This document shows, piece by piece, positions 14,055 through 22,384 of a stretch of DNA of 29,140 nucleotides; the first letter of the stretch is position 1, and every line of letters begins with the position of its first letter. Where the stretch lies: contig CAZDBA010000052.1 in NCBI GenBank assembly GCA_964503615.1, forward strand, positions 1 to 29,140. Direction: 5' to 3'. The position numbers and the translations under genes are program-made. A model generated the notes under the pieces. The model was given only the letters and a program-made list of their open reading frames with translations, made no database searches and had not been told where the DNA came from. Source of the stretch: CAZDBA01 sp964503615. Lineage in GTDB: Bacteria; Planctomycetota; Planctomycetia; Pirellulales; Pirellulaceae.

Positions 14055-17027
14055 ATGCCCCGCAACAAATTGATTTCGAAACTTTGGCTCGGGCTACTGA
14101 TCCTGCTCAGTTTCTGCGCCCACTTGCGGGGGCAGTCGGCAGCGGATCAGTACAGCATCGCCGCCGGTTTTTACTCACGTGGACAATGGAGTGAGGCGAT
14201 TACGGGTTTTGAGCAACTAATCGCGCAGCATCCAACGACTGATTACGCGAAAGAAGGTTTCTTCTTTCTGGGAGAGTCTCAACTTCAAACCGAGAATTAC
14301 AACTACGCAAAGATCGCATACCAAAAATTCCTGCTCCACCAACCCGCTAGTAAGTTTGCAGAGCGAGCCAGTTTTCGTTTGGGAGAAGTCGCCTATCGCT
14401 CTGACGACCCACAAACAACAACGCTGCTGGAAATGTTTATTCGAAACAATCGGAATTCCGAACTGGTCCAGTTCGCGGCCAGTTACCTTGGCGAAACCCG
14501 ATTAAAGCGAGCCGAGCCTCAATTGGCCATGCGCGTTTTTGAAACTGCTTTGCAGGACTTTCCCGAATCGGCGATGGCCAACGGATATCGCATGGGAATT
14601 GCTAAATCGCTTCAAATGCAAAACAGGCATCCAGAGGCGTTGGAATACTATGAGTACCTTGCAACGGACGGTGGCCCCGAGTTTCAATCGGAAATCCATC
14701 TCCAATTAGGGCTGCTGCATTTTTCAGAGCGGTCCTGGCAAGTAGCCGTGGATAACTTGCAATTAGTCCAAAAAACTGAAGCGGTTGACCCACAGATGGC
14801 TGTCGAAGCCACTTATTGGATCGGCCGTTGCTATCTGGAGATGGGCAAGCCGCTGGATGCGATCGATCAGTTCAAGACTCTATCGCCCGAAGAAATCTCG
14901 GAAAAGCTCGGCCCCGCCGTGTACTTTGATGGCGCGGTTGCATGGGCTCGTTCTGGAAGAAACCCAGAGGCGTTGCTTTGGCTAGGCCAAGTTCGTGAAC
15001 TTTGGCCGAATAGCCAATGGGCCGATGATGCCTTGCAAATGGAAATCGATATCGCTCAACGTAACGAGCAATTTGAGCTGGCCCTGGAATTGTCCGAGTT
15101 GTTTGTTGAAAACCATCCACACAGCCCGTTGCTACCGAACGTTCAAGAGTCGCTCGGCCGAATTCGGTACGACCGAAAAGATTACGCCGGTGCAATCAGG
15201 CTGTTCAACGATCTACTCAAAAAGCCAATTCGACAGCCGACCGACAAAAAGGCTATTCAGCAACGTGCCACTTGGATGTATCTGGTTGGGCTTAGCCACC
15301 TTGGTCTAAAAGAGTACGAATCGGCGGTTGCGATGTTGTCGCGGATTCCTGTTCAAACGGAACGAAGTTTCGGTTCAGCCGTAGCAATCGCGCGGGCCAC
15401 GGCAAAGTCAGCGGTGGGTGACTATAAATCTGCGGCAATCGACTACGAGGACTATTTGCTGAACGAGCCCAATGGGTCGGAAGTTGCACGAGCTCTATCC
15501 GAGCTTGCGATTTGCAACGTTGAGCTAAAAAACTGGAGTGGTGCCAACGACTCGTTTGCAAAGCTTCAAGCAAACTATCCGCAAAGTGAATACATTGAAA
15601 AAACCGCCGCATTTATGGCGAACTCTGCCTACCAAGCTCAGGAATTCACCACTGCAAATCAGATGTACGAAGCGATGATCGCGCCCGAAAATGATCCAGA
15701 TGTTATCGCGAAAGGTTTGGCTGGACTTGGATGGGTTTATCACAAACGTGGCGACAGCAAACGGGCTCTGCAATATTTTGACCGCATCCTGACCGAATAC
15801 CCCGACACCGATTTTGCTGTTGATGCGGCAATGGCCCGAGCCAAACAACTGGAAGACGACAGCCAATATGTCGAGGCGGCCAAAACGTACAGCCTCGTAT
15901 CTGCAAAAGCGAACCAGACTGAACTCGCCAACATTGCTCGACTTCGCATCGCACATTGCATGCAAAAAGTTGGCGGTGCAAACAACTTGAACGCAGCCAA
16001 AGTCGCTTTGACGGAATACCTGGCTTCTGATTCGAACAAAGACAACGTGGACGAGGCGATCTATCAGTTGGCTTGGGTCTACAAAGATCTCAACCTCGAA
16101 GGTCAGGGCTTCAGCCGATTCGCAGAGATCGCCACAAACTACCCGGACAGTAAATACTGGGCGGATGCGGCCTATCGAGTCGCAGAAGACAAATTCCAAA
16201 ACAAGCAATATGCCGAAGCCCAAACTCTGGTCACGCAACTGGTCGGACGGGTCAAGGAAAAAGAGATTCTGGCGCGAGCGATTTTCATGAACGGCCAAAT
16301 CGCCGCCATGAACAACCAGTGGCAGCACGTTCAAACGACGATGACCGCTTTGATCGAACGCACTGACGACAAAGGAATCTACGCAAAAGCGAACTACTGG
16401 TTGGCCGAATCGCTTTACCAGCAAAAACGGTTTTCTGCTTCCGCCGACATCTTTGGCCAGCTGATTGAGAAAACCGATCTGTTGGACAGAAAAATCTGGC
16501 CTTGGGTCGCACTTCGGTTTTCACAATGTCGCGCGAAACTAGACGATTGGTCGGTAGTTTACGACAACTCAAACGCGGCCAAAACTAAATACCCACAATT
16601 CACAAAGAACTACGAACACGACTACTTGATCGGGCGAAGTCTGGAGATTGAAGGTCGTTTGGACGAAGCACGCGAACAGTATACCGCAGTGGTTCAGTCC
16701 AATACCGGTGGTAACACCGAGACGGCTGCCAAAGCTCAATGGCGAATCGGTGAAACATACTTTCATCAGGAAGAGTACGAAAACGCCATCCGCGCCTACT
16801 ACAAAGTCGACTCGTTATTCAGTTACGAAAAATGGAGAACCGTCGCGATCTACGAAGCGGGTAAATGCCAAGAGCATTTAGGCCACTGGAACAAGGCGGT
16901 GATCCTTTACAAACAACTCATCCAAGATTTTCCCGAATGCGAATTTGTTGACGAAGCTCAGAAGCGGTTGGAATTCTCTAACCGCCAGGCGGGCAATACA
17001 AAAGACGCAAAAATGCAACGGCGGTAG
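14055..17027 (+). CDS. Large secreted TPR-repeat protein
   Basis: Exported protein of 990 residues. A signal peptide (about 1-26, WLGLLILLSFCAHLRG-QS) is followed by almost nothing but tetratricopeptide-like repeats of the YbgF/BamD type, for example YSRGQWSEAITGFEQLI, LGWVYHKRGDSKRALQYFD and ETYFHQEEYENAIRAYYKV. The repeats run from about residue 32 to 975, giving a long superhelical scaffold in the periplasm. No enzymatic motif was seen. It is the first gene of a four-gene run with exbB, exbD and a TonB-like toroid protein; the gap to exbB is 70 bases. Other bacteria encode TPR proteins such as YbgF/CpoB beside Tol-Pal motors, so a scaffold or adaptor role for the motor is a reasonable inference. 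The start ATG has only a weak ribosome site. Confidence 0.9.
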   Translation: MPRNKLISKLWLGLLILLSFCAHLRGQSAADQYSIAAGFYSRGQWSEAITGFEQLIAQHPTTDYAKEGFFFLGESQLQTENYNYAKIAYQKFLLHQPASKFAERASFRLGEVAYRSDDPQTTTLLEMFIRNNRNSELVQFAASYLGETRLKRAEPQLAMRVFETALQDFPESAMANGYRMGIAKSLQMQNRHPEALEYYEYLATDGGPEFQSEIHLQLGLLHFSERSWQVAVDNLQLVQKTEAVDPQMAVEATYWIGRCYLEMGKPLDAIDQFKTLSPEEISEKLGPAVYFDGAVAWARSGRNPEALLWLGQVRELWPNSQWADDALQMEIDIAQRNEQFELALELSELFVENHPHSPLLPNVQESLGRIRYDRKDYAGAIRLFNDLLKKPIRQPTDKKAIQQRATWMYLVGLSHLGLKEYESAVAMLSRIPVQTERSFGSAVAIARATAKSAVGDYKSAAIDYEDYLLNEPNGSEVARALSELAICNVELKNWSGANDSFAKLQANYPQSEYIEKTAAFMANSAYQAQEFTTANQMYEAMIAPENDPDVIAKGLAGLGWVYHKRGDSKRALQYFDRILTEYPDTDFAVDAAMARAKQLEDDSQYVEAAKTYSLVSAKANQTELANIARLRIAHCMQKVGGANNLNAAKVALTEYLASDSNKDNVDEAIYQLAWVYKDLNLEGQGFSRFAEIATNYPDSKYWADAAYRVAEDKFQNKQYAEAQTLVTQLVGRVKEKEILARAIFMNGQIAAMNNQWQHVQTTMTALIERTDDKGIYAKANYWLAESLYQQKRFSASADIFGQLIEKTDLLDRKIWPWVALRFSQCRAKLDDWSVVYDNSNAAKTKYPQFTKNYEHDYLIGRSLEIEGRLDEAREQYTAVVQSNTGGNTETAAKAQWRIGETYFHQEEYENAIRAYYKVDSLFSYEKWRTVAIYEAGKCQEHLGHWNKAVILYKQLIQDFPECEFVDEAQKRLEFSNRQAGNTKDAKMQRR

Positions 17028-17097
17028 CTTCACCAAAAATCTATCGACGTACAAACCTTTTCGACCCAGAACCAGAACCGAATTCAGGACAAAGAAT

Positions 17098-17952
17098 ATG
17101 AATCGCTCAATCCGAAACCTTGGCGTTCTCGTCGTTTGTTTCGTTATTGTCTCGGCTGGAGTGTTGTACACTCCTAGCCTGTTTGGGCAAGCAGAAGACA
17201 GCGGGTTTTCCATTCCGGTTACCACAAACACCCTCGTAGAGTCATCAGATTCTGCCGAGGTCGTTTCTTCAAAACGGTTAACCGAAGTGGTTCGGAACGG
17301 CGGGCCGTTGATGATCGCCATCGCGGTTTGTTCGTTTATCCTGGTGATGTTCTCGTTCGAGAGGTTTATATCCCTACGTCGTGGGCGCATCACGCCGGGG
17401 CCTTTTGTAAAACGATTCCTTGAGCAGCTTCGCGATGGCGAACTGGACCGGGACACAGCAATCGCTTTGTGCGACAAAAACAGCAGCCCGATCGCCAACG
17501 TCTTTCGAGCGGGCGTCTCCAAATGGGCGCGACCAGCCGTCGAAGTCGAACAAGCGATTTTGGATGCAGGCGAGCGAGAGTCAAATCACTTGCGAAAGTA
17601 CCTTCGCGTTATCAACGGCGTCGCCACGATTTCGCCGTTGCTGGGCCTGTTGGGAACCGTGGTAGGCATGATCTATGCCTTTGACGCGATTGCGATCGTA
17701 GATCCTACGGTTGCCGATCCAAAAGTCCTGATTGCCAACGGAATCAGCAGCGCGTTGTTGACGACTGCCGCTGGAATGACCGTCGCGATTCCTGCCCTGA
17801 TCGCTTACCTCTATTTTTGCAGTCGAGTCGATCGCCGCGTGATGGAAATTGATCAACTGGGAATGCGAGTTGTAGACCTGATCTCAGCAGAAGCGCTGTC
17901 AGCATCCAACACTACAAAGACACGTCGTACAAGAAAAACCGCAGCAGCCTAA
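17098..17952 (+). CDS. exbB: ExbB/TolQ/MotA-family proton channel subunit
   Basis: Inner-membrane motor subunit of 284 residues. ATG 17098 has AGGA eight bases upstream and starts a signal-like hydrophobic segment (7-30, ending SLFGQA). The ExbB core follows: helix 1 at about 69-89, a cytoplasmic domain with the typical LLRxxP-like region replaced by RGRITPGPFV, helix 2 at about 175-197 (VATISPLLGLLGTVVGMIYAF, the family hallmark) and helix 3 at about 217-241 (LLTTAAGMTVAIPALIAY). The Thr residues and the LLGLLGTV phrase line the proton path in known members. ExbB forms a pentamer around ExbD and uses the proton motive force. The extra N-terminal segment is common in planctomycete homologues. 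exbD follows after 69 bases. The C-terminus is Lys/Arg/Thr-rich. Confidence 0.94.
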   Translation: MNRSIRNLGVLVVCFVIVSAGVLYTPSLFGQAEDSGFSIPVTTNTLVESSDSAEVVSSKRLTEVVRNGGPLMIAIAVCSFILVMFSFERFISLRRGRITPGPFVKRFLEQLRDGELDRDTAIALCDKNSSPIANVFRAGVSKWARPAVEVEQAILDAGERESNHLRKYLRVINGVATISPLLGLLGTVVGMIYAFDAIAIVDPTVADPKVLIANGISSALLTTAAGMTVAIPALIAYLYFCSRVDRRVMEIDQLGMRVVDLISAEALSASNTTKTRRTRKTAAA

Positions 17953-18021
17953 CGGAAATAACGCTCAGTCAGTACGGCGAACAAACTTAGTCCAATCAAC
18001 GATAAAACATCGGTAACTGCG

Positions 18022-18450
18022 ATGCCACTTAGAACACGAAAAGAAGACCTGTCGTCGATCAACTTGACACCGTTGATCGATATCATTTTCCTGTTGATCA
18101 TTTTCTTTATGGTCGGCAGCCGTTTTACCGAGTTAAACGAGCCTGAAAAAGACATTGCGATCAACGTCCCCAAAGTCACCAACGCAAAGGCATTGTCCAG
18201 TGCTCCCAGGCACCGTGTTATCAACGTATTCAAAGACGGCACGGTCCAACTGGACAACGATACCGTTTCTTTGGAACAGTTAAAGGAACAGTTAAGCAAT
18301 GCGACCGAACAGTACAACGGCCTATCGGTCGTCGTTCGAAGCGATGCAAAATCGTACCACGAGAATTTTGCCCGTGTCGTTGCGGCTTGCCGTGACGCCA
18401 ATGTTACCCAATTGAACATGTCGGTCCAGGAACCGACTTTACAGCGCTGA
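18022..18450 (+). CDS. exbD: ExbD/TolR-family biopolymer transport protein
   Basis: Motor subunit of 142 residues with one membrane helix (about 17-35, NLTPLIDIIFLLIIFFMV). D20 corresponds to the essential proton-carrying Asp of ExbD (D25 in E. coli). The periplasmic domain (about 45-140) has the expected pattern with VINVFKDGTVQLDNDTVSLEQL and VVVRSDAKSYHENFARVVAACRDANV. The protein pairs with ExbB to convert proton flow into movement of a TonB-type partner. The gene lies between exbB and the TonB-like toroid gene, 58 bases before the latter. No strong ribosome site precedes the ATG. Confidence 0.95.
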   Translation: MPLRTRKEDLSSINLTPLIDIIFLLIIFFMVGSRFTELNEPEKDIAINVPKVTNAKALSSAPRHRVINVFKDGTVQLDNDTVSLEQLKEQLSNATEQYNGLSVVVRSDAKSYHENFARVVAACRDANVTQLNMSVQEPTLQR

Positions 18451-18508
18451 AATAAGTACCCGCCTACCATGATCTCATCCTTGAATCGGACAAAAAAGGA
18501 ACTGGCCC

Positions 18509-20488
18509 ATGCAAAACATAGCTGAGTTTTTTAGCAAGACCTGGGTCGCCATCAACGATGCACTGGCCAATACAACATTGCAGTGGATCTTGCTGATCGG
18601 TTGCGGACTACTTGCGATCGCTTTATTGGTTTTGACTTTGACCCGTTGGGGACATGCACGTCCGATTTGGAAGTGTGTTGTGCTGAGCGTTGTTGCGCAC
18701 CTGTTGTTAATCGGTTACATGTACGGAACTCAATTGATTTCCCGAGCGCCGATGTTGCAACGTACCGAAGTCCTCAGCATGAACATAGGCGAACCGGAAC
18801 CCGAACCAGAGATCGCCGATGATGCTCCAGAGATTTTAGAATCCGAACCGGACGAGGCGTTCGACGCGACCGCTTTTGTACCCGAGCTGGAACCGCTGGA
18901 TCGGCCCGCGTTTGATTCAGAAGTTGACATCCAAAGCGAGATCCCCGAGATCGCGCAAATGCCTTCAGCGTTTTCTCCCCAATTCGACACTCAATTCAAA
19001 GCGGAGCAAACTCCTTTCACGGCAACGCCCGCGATGATTGCACCCAAAATCGATACTCGAACCGTTTCGGCCCCCAAAGCATCGGTTGAAGCAGAAGAGA
19101 TTACATTTCGTCGCCGCGTCGAAGTCGATCAACCTGACGAGGTTCCGATGCTGGAAGAAGGCGGTGACTTTGAGCTTCCACGCGTTCAGCCGGAAATCGA
19201 CGACTTTGAGATGAAGCCGACTGCAGAATCCGAATTCGATTTGCCACCGATCGAAGCTCCCGAAACGATCGACGTCTTTGAAGACAACGATTTCGCAACA
19301 ACGACGCCCATCAAGAACACTCCGGACTTTATGCCAGCGCCGCCGGTTATCGAAGCTTCTCCTAAAACGGAAACGATCCCGGTCGAACGTTTGACACGAG
19401 CTTCCGATGGAGCGCCGATGCCGAAGCTGTATTCGCTTCGCTCTAAAGACAGGGTCGCGATCGCCAGTCGCCGAGGCGGCACCGCAGCTTCAGAACAAGC
19501 GGTCCAATCTGGATTGGCTTGGTTGGCCAACAGCCAATCCGCCGACGGCGGATGGGACGCCGATCAACATGGCTCCGGTATCGAAACTCGCGCACTGGGA
19601 CACAATCGTGACCATGCGGGAGCCCAAGCCGATACGGGAATCACAGGTTTGGCCCTGTTGGCGTTTATGGCCGCCGGCAATACGCACTACGAAGGGCCTT
19701 ATCGCGAGAATGTCCAGAAAGGACTTGAGTACCTGATCCGAAATCAAGCCTCCGATGGCCGACTTTCAGGAAACGCAAAACTGTTCGCCAGCACCTATTG
19801 CCACAGCATGTCGTTGTTGGCACTTTCCGAGTCGCTTGCCGTGACCGGTGACGAACGAATCAAAGAGGCCGTTCAGCGCGGCGTTGACTACTCTCTGCGT
19901 TTGCAAAATCAGAACGATGGCGGTTGGCGATACCAAGCAGGTGACTTGGGCGATATGAGCCAGTTTGGTTGGAAAGTACTTGCATTGCACAGTGCTTCGT
20001 TGGGTGGCGTTGAAACTCCTGGGGGCAGCATTGAATTAATGAGAAAGTTCCTGGCGGGTTGCACTTCTGGCGACGCAAAAGGATTGGGATCTTACCGAGC
20101 CGGCATGCAGCCGAACGAAACGATGACCGCCGAAGCGTTGTTGTGTCGCTATTTTCTGGAATCGGAAGTCGATAACCGAACAGTCGATGAAGCGGTCGGA
20201 GCGATCTTTCAAAAATTGCCCAATGAGCAGAGTGTCAATCTTTATTACTGGTACTACGGTACGATGGCAATGTATCACACGGGCGGAGAACCTTGGCGAC
20301 TATGGAACGAGGCTTTGCAGAAGGTGTTGCTTAAACGGCAGGTGGTAGAGGGCCAGAATCAAGGCAGTTGGGCACCCGATGGTGTTTGGGGCGGCTATGG
20401 TGGACGAGTTTACTCGACAGCGATGGCCACTTTGTGCTTGGAAGTCTACTACCGCCACCTACCGATCTACGAAGCCAGATTGCCATAG
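18509..20488 (+). CDS. TonB-like anchor fused to squalene-cyclase-like toroid domain
   Basis: Protein of 659 residues with an unusual layout. Two helices at about 24-44 and 56-73 are separated by a positively charged loop (TRWGHARPIWK), predicting both ends outside the cytoplasm. The second helix contains S60-VVA-H64, the SxxxH pattern that TonB uses (S16/H20 in E. coli) to respond to ExbB/ExbD. Residues about 93-325 are acidic and Pro/Glu-rich, starting GEPEPEPEIADD, much like the TonB spacer. From about 329 to 655 comes an alpha/alpha toroid of the prenyltransferase/squalene-cyclase repeat type: QSADGGWDAD, DTGITGLALLAF, NQASDGRL, NQNDGGWRYQ, SWAPDGVWGGYGG. No DxDD catalytic motif of squalene-hopene cyclase was seen, so enzyme activity is doubtful. 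No TonB C-terminal domain is present. AAGGA precedes the ATG. It is the last gene of the TPR-exbB-exbD unit. Confidence 0.88.
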   Translation: MQNIAEFFSKTWVAINDALANTTLQWILLIGCGLLAIALLVLTLTRWGHARPIWKCVVLSVVAHLLLIGYMYGTQLISRAPMLQRTEVLSMNIGEPEPEPEIADDAPEILESEPDEAFDATAFVPELEPLDRPAFDSEVDIQSEIPEIAQMPSAFSPQFDTQFKAEQTPFTATPAMIAPKIDTRTVSAPKASVEAEEITFRRRVEVDQPDEVPMLEEGGDFELPRVQPEIDDFEMKPTAESEFDLPPIEAPETIDVFEDNDFATTTPIKNTPDFMPAPPVIEASPKTETIPVERLTRASDGAPMPKLYSLRSKDRVAIASRRGGTAASEQAVQSGLAWLANSQSADGGWDADQHGSGIETRALGHNRDHAGAQADTGITGLALLAFMAAGNTHYEGPYRENVQKGLEYLIRNQASDGRLSGNAKLFASTYCHSMSLLALSESLAVTGDERIKEAVQRGVDYSLRLQNQNDGGWRYQAGDLGDMSQFGWKVLALHSASLGGVETPGGSIELMRKFLAGCTSGDAKGLGSYRAGMQPNETMTAEALLCRYFLESEVDNRTVDEAVGAIFQKLPNEQSVNLYYWYYGTMAMYHTGGEPWRLWNEALQKVLLKRQVVEGQNQGSWAPDGVWGGYGGRVYSTAMATLCLEVYYRHLPIYEARLP

Positions 20489-20515
20489 GTAGACAACGCT
20501 TAAGTAGACAACGCT
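20489..20515. repeat. 12-bp tandem direct repeat after the toroid gene
   Basis: GTAGACAACGCT occurs at 20489-20500 and again at 20504-20515, separated by TAA. It begins directly after the toroid stop codon. The meaning is unclear; it is probably a small duplication at the gene end. Confidence 0.7.
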
Positions 20516-20588
20516 GGAATGAATGTAACGATTATTGCGCTACATGCGTCGAATCGTCGCCAATAGCGTGAGCTGACCGGAATCTGGT

Positions 20589-20616
20589 TTGACACGTTTT
20601 TGGGGCTTTCTACAAT
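20589..20616 (+). promoter_or_regulatory. Near-consensus sigma-70 promoter for tatA
   Basis: A perfect -35 box TTGACA (20589-20594) lies 16 bases before a good -10 box TACAAT (20611-20616). Transcription would start near 20623, about 50 bases before the first tatA ATG. Confidence 0.75.
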
Positions 20617-20672
20617 ATAAGGTCACTGGGTATAACCGATTGTACCTCCACTTTTCGTGAATTGAGATAGTT

Positions 20673-20894
20673 ATGCTTGCATTTGGATTCGGAACACAAG
20701 AGATGTTAATCATGGCGGGAGTTTTGCTCCTGCTATTCGGTAGTGCAAGACTACCAAGCCTGATGCGGAACATGGGTCGCAGCGTCAATGAGTTCAAGGC
20801 GGGCATGACGGACAAGCCGAGTGAAAGAATCGCGGATGAGTCAGAGCATTCTGAACACGCCAAAGAAACTCAAGCCGAAACGGTTAGCAAGTAG
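20673..20894 (+). CDS. tatA: Sec-independent translocase subunit TatA/E
   Basis: Twin-arginine translocation pore subunit of 73 residues. It has the standard layout: a very short N-terminus, one membrane helix (about 8-23, EMLIMAGVLLLLFGSARLP) ending in the conserved Phe-Gly hinge, then an amphipathic helix (SLMRNMGRSVNEFKAGM) and a charged Glu/Lys-rich tail. Together with TatC it exports folded proteins carrying an RR leader. A strong promoter lies 50 bases upstream. A second TatA-type gene follows 110 bases later on the same strand; no tatC is in the window. Confidence 0.93.
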   Translation: MLAFGFGTQEMLIMAGVLLLLFGSARLPSLMRNMGRSVNEFKAGMTDKPSERIADESEHSEHAKETQAETVSK

Positions 20895-21004
20895 AGTTAG
20901 CAGATAGGTTTCGTTCAATTCGCGTTCTCTGTTTGTAACGCACTTTCAATTTCTAAAACGCATTTCATCTGACTCCATTGACGGAGCTTGCGTTGGAGCG
21001 GTAG

Positions 21005-21264
21005 ATGTTACCAGGCGGTATTGGCTTTTACGAAATGATGATCTTTGCGGTCATCGCCGTGTTGCTGTTCGGCAGCCGCCTGCCCGAGGTCGCCAGAAAC
21101 GTTGGCCAAAGTTACCAACAGTTCCGCAAAGGCTTAAGCGACATTCAAAAATCGCTGAAGGTCGAAGACTCTCCAGCCGAATCGTATTCGGAGCCAAGCT
21201 ATTCCGATCGCTACGACGACTACGACGAACCCGCCGCACCCCAGTTCGTGCCGCCTACCGAAGA
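21005..21264 (+). CDS. tatA: Second TatA-family subunit, cut by the scaffold gap
   Basis: TatA-type protein, 86 residues readable before the N run. The helix FYEMMIFAVIAVLLFGSRLPEVARNVG (about 8-30) carries the Phe-Gly hinge, followed by an amphipathic helix (QSYQQFRKGLSDIQKSL). The tail is unusual: Ser/Tyr/Asp/Glu-rich (YSEPSYSDRYDDYDE), then Pro-rich (PAAPQFVPPTE) up to the gap. TTGGAG precedes the ATG. The true end is unknown. The FYE start and hinge fit TatA better than TatB, but TatB cannot be excluded for a paralogue with a long acidic tail. Confidence 0.88.
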
Positions 21265-21364
21265 NNNNNNNNNNNNNNNNNNNNNNNNNNNNNNNNNNNN
21301 NNNNNNNNNNNNNNNNNNNNNNNNNNNNNNNNNNNNNNNNNNNNNNNNNNNNNNNNNNNNNNNN
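21265..21364. other. Assembly gap of 100 N
   Basis: Exactly 100 N separate two contigs. That round number usually means a gap of unknown size. It removes the 3' ends of both convergent genes (tatA copy 2 and uppP) and any terminator between them. Adjacency across it is not proven by the sequence. Confidence 0.98.
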
Positions 21365-22173
21365 CTCTGAGCTTTTACAACTTCGTACAGCTGCCACACA
21401 ACCACACCAAACCCAACCGGAATCAGCCAGTAAGCAAACCAGTGCAACTTTCCTTTTTCCACCCACCGCACCAACCACTGCAGCGCGACCAATCCAACCG
21501 CAAACGCAACGATCGCCCCCACGGCCAATAACCAAATCGGTGTCGATTCGGCAGAGGGATCTTTGTCCATCATGTCTTTCACTTCCAGCACGGTAGCCCC
21601 AAGTATCGCCGGAATGGCCAGCAGAAATGAAAACGTCGTGGCAGATTGGCGTTTGAGACCGAGAAAAGAACCGGCGACAATCGTACTTCCGCTACGAGAG
21701 ATGCCCGGCAAAATCGCGATCGCCTGAGCACACCCGATCAGAAAGGCGTTCAAGTAGGAAATATCCTGATACTCTTCATCGCCCTCTTTGATCTTGGGCA
21801 ACATCAACAACATCAATCCTGTGACTGGCAGCATAAACCCGGCCAACAACGGGTACTCGGTCACCCATGGAAACACTTTTTTGATCGTGAGTCCAATCAC
21901 CACCGCCGGAATCGTACCGACGATCAACAGCGGAATCACTCGCTTGTCCGACGAAAGCAGTGCCAAAATCCGCTTCCAGTAGAACAGTACGATCGCGAGC
22001 AAAGTCCCGAAATGCAGGATAATATTCAGCTCGGTCGTTCCCTCACCCATTCCAAACAGTTCGGAAAGGACGACAAGGTGGCCTGAACTACTGATGGGAA
22101 GGAACTCTGCGATACCTTGTACGATCGCCAGAATTACGACTTGAACGGTTTCGATTTGGAGAAAAGATGGCAT
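21365..22173 (-). CDS. uppP: Undecaprenyl-diphosphate phosphatase, 3' end in gap
   Basis: Integral membrane phosphatase UppP/BacA, 269 residues readable, close to the usual full length. It removes a phosphate from undecaprenyl diphosphate outside the inner membrane, recycling the lipid carrier for peptidoglycan and other envelope glycans. Active-site motifs are present: AEFLPISSSGH (E23, H32) and PGISRSGST (156-164, with Arg and Ser). Multiple hydrophobic segments cover the rest. I chose ATG 22173 over the upstream TTG at 22179. No strong ribosome site precedes it. The stop codon lies in or past the N run. It is divergent from leuC. Confidence 0.94.
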
Positions 22174-22384
22174 GGGCAAGTTAAAGGTAAGAATAAACGT
22201 GCAGGTTACATATAACTAAACAATAGTCAACGCTATAATCGGGCAATGCAAAATCGGAAAACGCTTTCGAACGTTCGTACATGCTCCCAGCGATTGTCCA
22301 TTTTGCCAAAGCCAGCTTCCTTTGTCATTCACAATTGATATCGAGTTGGCTTAATTCAGAAACCAATATGAGTCAGGCTTTGCA

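Noticed and set aside
15525..16424. A 299-residue minus-strand open frame inside the TPR gene
   Set aside because: It is an antisense shadow with no motif; the TPR repeats on the plus strand run through it without interruption.
18509..20488. Functional squalene-hopene cyclase for hopanoid synthesis
   Set aside because: The DxDD catalytic motif is not seen, the domain is predicted in the periplasm behind a TonB-like anchor, and no hopanoid genes are nearby.
22198..22228. TTGACT on the minus strand as -35 box of uppP
   Set aside because: No acceptable -10 box is found at 16-18 bases from it.
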